This document shows positions 1 through 4,448 of a stretch of 19,517 nucleotides of DNA, piece by piece. The stretch is from NCBI GenBank assembly GCA_964551965.1, contig CAZKFB010000024.1, positions 1 through 19,517 of the forward strand, written 5' to 3'. The translations under genes and the position numbers were made by a program. The stretch's first letter is position 1. Each line of letters opens with the position of its first letter. This stretch comes from CAG-582 sp964551965. GTDB lineage: Bacteria; Bacillota_I; Bacilli_A; RF39; UBA660. The notes below the pieces were generated by a model that did no database searches, was not told where the DNA came from, and saw only the letters and a list, made by a program, of their open reading frames with translations.

Positions 1-1
1 T

Positions 2-184
2 TATTATAATAAATTTATTTGAGAGAGATATTTATATAATATACATCATAAAAGAATAAAAGTAGTAGGTAGTATTAATGATTTTTATAAATGTTTTGAT
101 AATACAATGATAATAAATAAGAATATTATTAGAGAAAGAGAAATACTTACAAATACTTATAAATCAATTGACAAAATGAGTTAA
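2..184 (+). pseudogene. C-terminal tail of a SpoIVFB-like (M50) membrane metalloprotease frame, interrupted by TGA
   Basis: A reading frame running in from the left edge gives YYNKFI, a TGA at 20-22, then ERYLYNIHHKRIKVV and about 40 more residues to TAA at 182-184. From memory, the text on both sides of the TGA matches the end of SpoIVFB-type site-2 proteases, where an (R/K)FxLERY motif follows the last membrane helix and leads into a small cytosolic tail. In Bacillus, spoIVFB lies directly upstream of rplU, as here. The TGA falls where the family has leucine, so one substitution (TTA to TGA) would explain it. A GA-repeat slip in the GAGAGA run at 23-28 is another option. Only the last 60 or so codons are visible, so I cannot tell whether the rest of the gene is intact or whether loss of the tail matters. 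Identification is tentative. Confidence 0.5.
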
Positions 185-196
185 ATCATATATAAT
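168..196 (+). promoter_or_regulatory. Consensus housekeeping promoter for the rplU operon
   Basis: TTGACA (168-173) and TATAAT (191-196) are separated by exactly 17 nt, a perfect match to the primary sigma factor consensus. Transcription should start near 203, at the beginning of the L21 leader. The -35 box lies inside the last codons of the upstream protease-like frame. Confidence 0.9.
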
Positions 197-202
197 TTAA
201 CA

Positions 203-290
203 TGTTTGTAAGTATTCATTACAAACCGCACTAAAAAGGTTAAAGAGATTTAATATCCACCTTAAAGGCGAGTCTTCAAAATATATAAGG
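203..290 (+). ncRNA. Ribosomal protein L21 leader (cis-regulatory 5' UTR)
   Basis: The nearly 100-nt leader between promoter and rplU contains an 8-bp hairpin (204-211 with 219-226), then ACCGCACT, AAGGT at 236-240 able to pair with ACCTT at 259-263, and the segment CTTAAAGGCGAGTCTTC. I recognise this layout, especially AAAGGCGAGTC just before the Shine-Dalgarno sequence, as the Firmicutes L21 leader. That element is thought to let excess L21 (or L27) limit its own operon. The ligand and mechanism are inferred from the family; the call rests on motif memory, not on a covariance search. Confidence 0.75.
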
Positions 291-300
291 AGGTATAGTA

Positions 301-600
301 ATGAAAGCAATATTTGTAACTGGTGGTAAACAATACTACGTATCAGAAGGCGATGTTATCTATGTTGAGAAATTAGATGCAGAAGCTGGTCAAACAGTAG
401 AATTCAAAGAAGTTTTATGTGTTGGTGACAAAACTGGTACTCCATACGTCAAAGGAGCTTCAGTAACATGTGAAGTTGAAAAACATGGAAAATCTAAGAA
501 AATTGTAGTATTCAAGTATAGACCTAAAAAGAAATACCGTAATAAACAAGGTCATAGACAACCATATACTAAACTTGTTGTTAAAAAGATTGTAGGTTAA
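301..600 (+). CDS. rplU: 50S ribosomal protein L21
   Basis: The 99-residue product matches bacterial L21, a large-subunit protein that binds 23S rRNA. It begins MKAIFVTGGKQYYVSEGD, the family's usual start with the GGKQY motif, and ends with the basic segment FKYRPKKKYRNKQGHRQPYT (about residues 70-89), which corresponds to the conserved rRNA-contacting tail. Length is normal. ATG at 301 follows a strong AAGGAGG (287-293). The gene heads the rplU-prp-rpmA cluster, with 1 nt to prp, and sits behind the consensus promoter and L21 leader, so translation is probably autoregulated. Confidence 0.98.
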   Translation: MKAIFVTGGKQYYVSEGDVIYVEKLDAEAGQTVEFKEVLCVGDKTGTPYVKGASVTCEVEKHGKSKKIVVFKYRPKKKYRNKQGHRQPYTKLVVKKIVG

Positions 601-601
601 T

Positions 602-895
602 ATGATTATTATTAAAAGAGAAGATAATAAAATTACTATTTCCGGACATGCTGATTATAGCAATGCAAATGATATTGTATGTGCTAGTGTATCTTCAATA
701 ATGTACACTACTGTAAATGCTTGTCTAAGAATAAATAATAAATCTATTGATTATAAAGATAAAGGAAAACAAGTAGTAATTGAAAATATAAATAAAGACG
801 AAATAACTAATGAATTAATATTAAATATGATGTCATTATTTCAAGATTTATCTTCTAAATATCCAAAAAATATTAGAATTGAAAGCGAGGAATAA
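602..895 (+). CDS. prp: Ribosomal-processing cysteine protease Prp
   Basis: This 97-residue protein belongs to the Prp (YsxB) family, encoded between L21 and L27 in Firmicutes. Prp removes a short N-terminal extension from L27, which is needed for a working ribosome in Staphylococcus aureus. The catalytic pair is visible: His16 in the SGHADY motif and Cys27 in DIVCASVSS, 11 residues apart. Start ATG lies 1 nt after the rplU stop, so translation is probably coupled. The downstream gene encodes an L27 carrying the expected extension, which supports the assignment. Nothing looks truncated, although it is slightly shorter than family members I recall at about 105-110 residues. Confidence 0.93.
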   Translation: MIIIKREDNKITISGHADYSNANDIVCASVSSIMYTTVNACLRINNKSIDYKDKGKQVVIENINKDEITNELILNMMSLFQDLSSKYPKNIRIESEE

Positions 896-899
896 GATT

Positions 900-1199
900 A
901 TGAAAGATTTATATCTATTAGTATCTTTAAATATTCAACGTTTCGCCCATGTTAAAGCACAAGGTTCAACACAAAATGGTCGTGATAGTGAAGGTAGAAG
1001 ACTTGGAGCTAAAGTAGCTGATGGTCAAGTAATTAATGCTGGATCTATTATCTATAGACAAAGAGGAACAAAGATTTATCCTGGTAAAAACGTTGGTATG
1101 GGAAAAGATCATACATTATTTGCTCTTGTTAAGGGTACAGTTAAATTCGAAAGATGCGGAAGAGATAAGAAAAAAGTAAGTGTTTACGAAGTTAAGTAA
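900..1199 (+). CDS. rpmA: 50S ribosomal protein L27 with Prp-cleavable N-terminal extension
   Basis: The 99-residue product is L27, whose mature N-terminus reaches the peptidyl transferase centre. The core STQNGRDSEGRRLGAK and the IIYRQRGTKIYPG segment are standard. The first 16 residues, MKDLYLLVSLNIQRFA, are the Firmicutes-type extension. By comparison with the LNLQFFA site in S. aureus, Prp should cut after Ala16, leaving a mature protein starting HVKAQGST. The extension is longer than usual and has arginine where staphylococci have phenylalanine. I chose ATG at 900, preceded by GCGAGG at 884-889; a TTG start at 879 would sit inside prp and add seven residues with no family support. The stop codon is part of the terminator stem. 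Confidence 0.96.
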   Translation: MKDLYLLVSLNIQRFAHVKAQGSTQNGRDSEGRRLGAKVADGQVINAGSIIYRQRGTKIYPGKNVGMGKDHTLFALVKGTVKFERCGRDKKKVSVYEVK

Positions 1200-1208
1200 A
1201 CACTTTTT
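1178..1208 (+). terminator. Intrinsic terminator of the rplU-prp-rpmA operon
   Basis: A perfect 10-bp stem (1178-1187 with 1196-1205) with an 8-nt loop is followed by a short T run to 1208. The right arm begins at the second base region of the rpmA stop codon (1197-1199), so the terminator is built into the end of the gene. Confidence 0.85.
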
Positions 1209-1210
1209 CT

Positions 1211-1239
1211 TTGCTATTATTTATGTAATGTATTAAAAT
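1211..1239 (+). promoter_or_regulatory. Promoter for the small membrane protein/UbiB cassette
   Basis: TTGCTA (1211-1216), a 17-nt spacer and TAAAAT (1234-1239) lie just after the rpmA terminator. The first start codon downstream is ATG at 1267, preceded by GGAAGGGTGG, so the leader would be about 20 nt. Confidence 0.65.
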
Positions 1240-1266
1240 AGTAATTGTAAGGGAAGGGTGGTTTTA

Positions 1267-1422
1267 ATGCGTTATGCTTTTGTCGCACTAACTATAGTTG
1301 CTATTTGGGTATCAATTACTATTCTTAGTTTTGTATTGGATTATAGTGGAATTATGTTGCCAATATTAGCTTTAGCTTTAACAATTATTATTTTTGAAAT
1401 AGGAATAGGTGGAAAAGCATGA
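1267..1422 (+). CDS. Small two-helix membrane protein, 51 aa
   Basis: A 51-codon gene starts at ATG 1267 after GGGTGG and ends at TGA 1420-1422, overlapping the next start codon by ATGA. The product is almost entirely hydrophobic. One helix spans about residues 5-23 (FVALTIVAIWVSITILSFV), and a second spans about 29-46 (ending LTIIIFEIG). Between them is the short polar turn LDYSG. I do not recognise a family. Support for it being real comes from its own promoter, ribosome binding site and the 4-nt stop/start overlap with the kinase gene. The last suggests translational coupling and a membrane role linked to the UbiB-type kinase. Confidence 0.75.
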   Translation: MRYAFVALTIVAIWVSITILSFVLDYSGIMLPILALALTIIIFEIGIGGKA

Positions 1423-2876
1423 AACAATCACTCCTAGGACTTTTAACTAAACTTCTATCAATAAAGTTCTCTAATAAATCTAATAAAGAGAATTTATATA
1501 AAAAAGAACTATTTTATTTCCTAAAATCTAAAAGTGGAGTTTATAATAAATTTTTACAAGTATTATGTATAACTCATAAATTTATGGATGGATGGAGTGG
1601 AGCAAAAGAATATGCTGTCTATAGCCAGGCTAATGGAGAATATATTGATGTAAAAAAAGTTATTCCTAAAATAGACGAATACAAAAGCATAAGCGAAAAT
1701 CCAATTTCTATTGGCTCGTTTGCTCAAGTATATAAAGCAGTAACAAATGATAATCGTGTACTGGCTTTAAAAGTATTAAAACCAAGTATAAAACACCACT
1801 TAAAGAGAGATTTAAGACTTTTAAAGAGATTAGTAAAAATTGCTAGTATCTTTTTACCATCATCTTTTATCGATTTTAATAAAGCAATAAATGAATTTAA
1901 TGAGATATGTATAACAGAAACTGATTATGAAAGAGAAATATATAATCTAGAGTATTTTGGTGAGTTATATAAAGATCATAAGTATATAGTAATACCTAAA
2001 GTTTATAAAGAATTATCAAACGACTATGTAATTGCTCAAGAGTTTATTGAGGGTAGTACATTATCAGATATTTTAACGAATCTAAAAAGTGATGAAGATC
2101 TATATACTAAAGTAAAAGAGAAAACGGGATCGAATATTTATACTCAATTAACTATTGTTGGTGGAGAATTACTAAGATGTGCGATGACTAAAGAATTTAC
2201 TTATGGGGATCCGCATCCTGGTAATATAATACTTCTTAATAATGATAGAGTTGCATATGTCGACTTCGGAATAGTTGGACGTCATCCTCTATCTCAAAGA
2301 GCTTTCTATGATTGGACAAAATCATACTATGACTTTTTGACTAAGGAATCCAATATGGATGAATTTGGTGGTCTTGTAGATACAACTCTTCATTGTTTTT
2401 GTCCAGACTTTATCAATGCATTAAATATCCTAACTGATAATAAAATAATAGATATGTTTACAAACGCAATGAGAGAAAAACTTAGTTTAGTTAGTAATTC
2501 TAATGAAGATTTAAATAAATTAATAAATGATGGACATATGTTTAAAGTATTTACAAAATTTATGAATAATAAAAATGTCTTAAATTTAAACTTCGATATG
2601 TCTAATTTCCCTTTATTAAAAGCCATGCAAGCATATATCTGTACAGTATCAGCAATTGATCGAAGATATGCTCCACATACTTTCACAAAAATAATGATTT
2701 ATGCAATGGAATATGCATTTGAATACTTAAAAGTAGAAGAGATACCATACGACTATATAGAAAATTCAAAGTATTCAAAAGGAGATGCCTTCGAACTAAT
2801 CGATAATATGTTATCATCATTAGCTGAAGGAGACGAATTCTTATTTCAAAATATTTATAAGGAGATGACACAATGA
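1419..2876 (+). CDS. AarF/ABC1/UbiB-family atypical kinase-like protein
   Basis: The 485-residue product belongs to the AarF/UbiB (ABC1) atypical kinase family, which supports isoprenoid quinone metabolism and other membrane lipid processes. Visible motifs are the nucleotide loop PISIGSFAQVYKA (from residue 95, in place of the usual alanine-rich loop), the lysine of ALKVLKP (K118), a TDYEREIYN helix with conserved acidic residues, DPHPGN (from D264, catalytic loop) and DFG (282-284, metal binding). The family's N-terminal KxGQ motif appears only as KSGV (38-41), with the glutamine missing. No clear C-terminal membrane anchor is seen, although the flanking genes both encode small membrane proteins and overlap or adjoin it. 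ATG at 1419 overlaps the upstream stop. No quinone biosynthesis gene lies in the window, so the substrate is unknown. Confidence 0.88.
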   Translation: MKQSLLGLLTKLLSIKFSNKSNKENLYKKELFYFLKSKSGVYNKFLQVLCITHKFMDGWSGAKEYAVYSQANGEYIDVKKVIPKIDEYKSISENPISIGSFAQVYKAVTNDNRVLALKVLKPSIKHHLKRDLRLLKRLVKIASIFLPSSFIDFNKAINEFNEICITETDYEREIYNLEYFGELYKDHKYIVIPKVYKELSNDYVIAQEFIEGSTLSDILTNLKSDEDLYTKVKEKTGSNIYTQLTIVGGELLRCAMTKEFTYGDPHPGNIILLNNDRVAYVDFGIVGRHPLSQRAFYDWTKSYYDFLTKESNMDEFGGLVDTTLHCFCPDFINALNILTDNKIIDMFTNAMREKLSLVSNSNEDLNKLINDGHMFKVFTKFMNNKNVLNLNFDMSNFPLLKAMQAYICTVSAIDRRYAPHTFTKIMIYAMEYAFEYLKVEEIPYDYIENSKYSKGDAFELIDNMLSSLAEGDEFLFQNIYKEMTQ

Positions 2877-3061
2877 AAAATTCGAAAAACATGTTAATAT
2901 ATATAAAATATCCTTATACAGCAATAATAATTACGGTAATGTGGTTATGTACAATTATTATGCTAAAGAAGTTTGATGGAGAAAATATTGAATTAATTTT
3001 AGCATTGACATCAATAACGACAGTTTATTTAGCGTATCGTGGATTTAAACCAATAAAGTAA
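2873..3061 (+). CDS. Small two-helix membrane protein, 62 aa
   Basis: The product begins MKNSKNMLIYIKYPYTA and has two predicted membrane helices, about residues 16-33 (AIIITVMWLCTIIMLKK) and about 40-56 (IELILALTSITTVYLAY), joined by the acidic loop FDGEN and closing with a basic tail, RGFKPIK. The start ATG overlaps the TGA of the UbiB-like gene by 4 nt and is preceded by AAGGAGATG, so it is expressed from the same transcript. I do not know a family. Its layout resembles the 51-aa protein on the other side of the kinase gene, but I see no clear sequence similarity between them. TAA at 3059-3061 is followed at once by the trmB promoter. Confidence 0.78.
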   Translation: MKNSKNMLIYIKYPYTAIIITVMWLCTIIMLKKFDGENIELILALTSITTVYLAYRGFKPIK

Positions 3062-3062
3062 C

Positions 3063-3091
3063 TTGTTAGAAATAACTAAGTATGCTATAAT
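3063..3091 (+). promoter_or_regulatory. Promoter of trmB (extended -10)
   Basis: TTGTTA (3063-3068), 17 nt, then TATAAT (3086-3091) preceded by TG one base upstream (TGCTATAAT). Transcription would begin near 3098, only about 10 nt before the ATG at 3108. This rules against the earlier in-frame starts at 3063 and 3090. Confidence 0.75.
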
Positions 3092-3107
3092 GAGTCCGGT
3101 GATAAAT

Positions 3108-3746
3108 ATGCGATATAATGTAGTAAAAGATGCAAATAGAATTATTCATGATAGTTCAATATTAGTTAAAAATCCTGAAAAATCAAAAAATAATTGGAAT
3201 AATGTATTTGGAAATAAGAATCCAATATGTTTAGAACTTGGAATGGGGAGAGGCTCATTTATTATTGATATGGCATTAAAATACCCAAATATCAATTTTA
3301 TTGGACTAGAACTAGATGAATCACAAACAGCTACGGCTATTAAAAATGTTGGAAGTAAGAATATTCCAAACTTAAGAATGATATGTGATGATGCAACAAA
3401 TATTATAAGTATATTTGGACGTGAAATAGATACTATTTATTTAACATTCTCTGAGCCATGGCCTAAAAAGATTGATGAGAAAAAAAGATTTACATCAAAT
3501 AACTATTTAAAATTATATGATCGTATATTTAAAAAGAATAAACATATTATTCTTAAAACAGATAATAAAATATTATTTGCATCGGCTTTAGAAAGTTTAA
3601 GTGATTATTGGTATATCTTTGATAAAGTAAGTCTAGATTTACATAATGATGAGAGAAAGATTGATACTTGTACTACAGACTTTGAACGTCAATATATTAA
3701 AGAAGGAAGACCAATATACTATTTAGATGCTTCGTTTAAAGATTAA
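3108..3746 (+). CDS. trmB: tRNA (guanine-N7-)-methyltransferase
   Basis: The 212-residue product matches TrmB, which uses S-adenosylmethionine to make m7G46 in the tRNA variable loop. Seen directly: the SAM-binding motif LELGMGRGSF (about 42-51), the acidic end of strand 2 in FIGLELD (65-70), the substrate motif FSEPWPKK (114-121) and the late TDFERQYIKEGRPIYY, equivalent to the family's T-x-Y-E region. Length equals that of the Bacillus protein. I chose ATG 3108 because its product starts MRYNV, like other TrmB proteins (MR-), and because the promoter's start site lies just upstream. GGTGAT at 3099-3104 is the ribosome binding site. It stands alone between its own promoter and terminator. 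Confidence 0.95.
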   Translation: MRYNVVKDANRIIHDSSILVKNPEKSKNNWNNVFGNKNPICLELGMGRGSFIIDMALKYPNINFIGLELDESQTATAIKNVGSKNIPNLRMICDDATNIISIFGREIDTIYLTFSEPWPKKIDEKKRFTSNNYLKLYDRIFKKNKHIILKTDNKILFASALESLSDYWYIFDKVSLDLHNDERKIDTCTTDFERQYIKEGRPIYYLDASFKD

Positions 3747-3770
3747 AAATGTATTTTATACATTTTTTTT
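3745..3770 (+). terminator. Intrinsic terminator after trmB
   Basis: A 10-bp A/T-rich stem (3745-3754 with 3758-3767), a 3-nt loop and a run of T to 3770. The left arm starts inside the trmB stop codon (3744-3746). Confidence 0.8.
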
Positions 3771-3776
3771 ATTTTC

Positions 3777-3793
3777 TAAAATAATATTATAAT
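3777..3793 (+). promoter_or_regulatory. Probable -10 region for the ylbD/ylbE-like pair
   Basis: Two overlapping candidates, TAAAAT (3777-3782) and TATAAT (3788-3793), lie between the trmB terminator and ATG 3804. The second would place the start site on top of GGTGAT (3795-3800), so the first is more likely for a translated leader. No good -35 box is visible. Confidence 0.4.
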
Positions 3794-3803
3794 AGGTGAT
3801 ATT

Positions 3804-4142
3804 ATGGATAAGAAAGAAGAATTTAAGAATTTTATTAGTAATCATCCGAGTATAGTAGAATATGTAAAAAATAAAGAAATGACATTTCAAGATTTCTATG
3901 AGATATATGATATCTATGGAGAGGACAATAGTGTGTGGGACAAGTATTTTAATCGAGTAAGTTCTGGTGATGATAAAATAAAGGAATTAACTAGTATATT
4001 TAAAAATATCAATATGGATAATATTGAAAAACATATTAATAATGCACAAAAAGCTATTGGCATAATTCAAGAATTAACAAAGAAGACTCCGGAAGTAAAA
4101 AACATTGTTGAAACACCCATAACTAATATATTTGGTGATTAG
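3804..4142 (+). CDS. YlbD-like protein (YlbD_coat family)
   Basis: The 112-residue hydrophilic product begins MDKKEEFKNFISNHPSIVEY and includes the run MTFQDFYEIYDIYGEDNSVW (residues 31-50). This resembles Bacillus YlbD, which has the pattern K-F-x-x-F-V-x-x-H/N-P...TWQ-x-x-Y-E-x-W...GE-x-D-x-x-W. The Bacillus protein is labelled a putative spore coat protein, but nothing here shows sporulation, so no function should be assumed. The second half (about 60-95) is predicted helical. The next gene matches YlbE, the neighbour of ylbD in Bacillus, which supports both calls. GGTGAT precedes the ATG, and the TAG stop touches the next ATG. Confidence 0.72.
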   Translation: MDKKEEFKNFISNHPSIVEYVKNKEMTFQDFYEIYDIYGEDNSVWDKYFNRVSSGDDKIKELTSIFKNINMDNIEKHINNAQKAIGIIQELTKKTPEVKNIVETPITNIFGD

Positions 4143-4364
4143 ATGGAATTAGATATATTATTAAAAATTAAAAATAATAAGAAATTATATGAATATTTAC
4201 ATACCCATAGCTATTATTATCGTTTCCTAAATCGAGATAGAAACTTTTATGATCAATTATTAAAAATATATAAAAAGGATAATAGAAATAATAATATTAA
4301 TAAATTTAATGAGGCTATTGATAATGCAGAAATGATTTCCAATATACTAAAAGTTGTAGAGTAA
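4143..4364 (+). CDS. YlbE-like protein
   Basis: This 73-residue protein follows the YlbD-like gene with no gap (TAG then ATG). Its sequence, with NNKKLYEYLHTHSYYYRFLN (about 11-30) and a C-terminal NKFNEAIDNAEMISNIL helix, resembles Bacillus YlbE, which has the pattern DVxxYIxxNKxLxxFIRxxPxWYRxLSR and ends in a helix of the type F-S-x-x-x-x-M-A-x-M-x-x. Function in the family is unknown. Synteny with the gene before it is the strongest support. The product has no membrane segment and is rich in Asn, Lys and Tyr. The stop codon lies in the left arm of the terminator. Confidence 0.7.
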   Translation: MELDILLKIKNNKKLYEYLHTHSYYYRFLNRDRNFYDQLLKIYKKDNRNNNINKFNEAIDNAEMISNILKVVE

Positions 4365-4386
4365 AGGTAATCTTTACTCTTTTTTA
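4358..4386 (+). terminator. Intrinsic terminator after the ylbE-like gene
   Basis: AGAGTAAAG (4358-4366), a 5-nt loop, CTTTACTCT (4372-4380), then a run of T. The TAA stop of the preceding gene (4362-4364) is inside the stem. Confidence 0.88.
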
Positions 4387-4415
4387 TTGAAAAAAAATCT
4401 TTACTATCTTATAAT
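4387..4415 (+). promoter_or_regulatory. Promoter of the large pilin-like gene
   Basis: TTGAAA (4387-4392), a 17-nt spacer and TATAAT (4410-4415). The -35 box begins directly in the T tract of the previous terminator, so the two signals are fused. The start codon at 4449 is about 27 nt after the expected start site. Confidence 0.8.
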
Positions 4416-4448
4416 TATATATAGAATAGAAAGATAGGTTTGATGATA

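Noticed and set aside
20..22. TGA read as tryptophan (mycoplasma-type code) to rescue the left-edge frame
   Set aside because: Tryptophan is encoded by TGG throughout, TGA ends three genes (two of them at ATGA overlaps), and the family has leucine rather than tryptophan at that position.
2390..2892. Two open frames on the minus strand within the UbiB-like gene
   Set aside because: They are antisense to a gene with clear conserved motifs, show no family resemblance and lack ribosome binding sites; shadows of A/T-rich coding sequence.
3063..3107. Earlier in-frame starts for trmB (TTG 3063, ATG 3090)
   Set aside because: Both fall within the promoter elements; family proteins begin at the position equivalent to ATG 3108.
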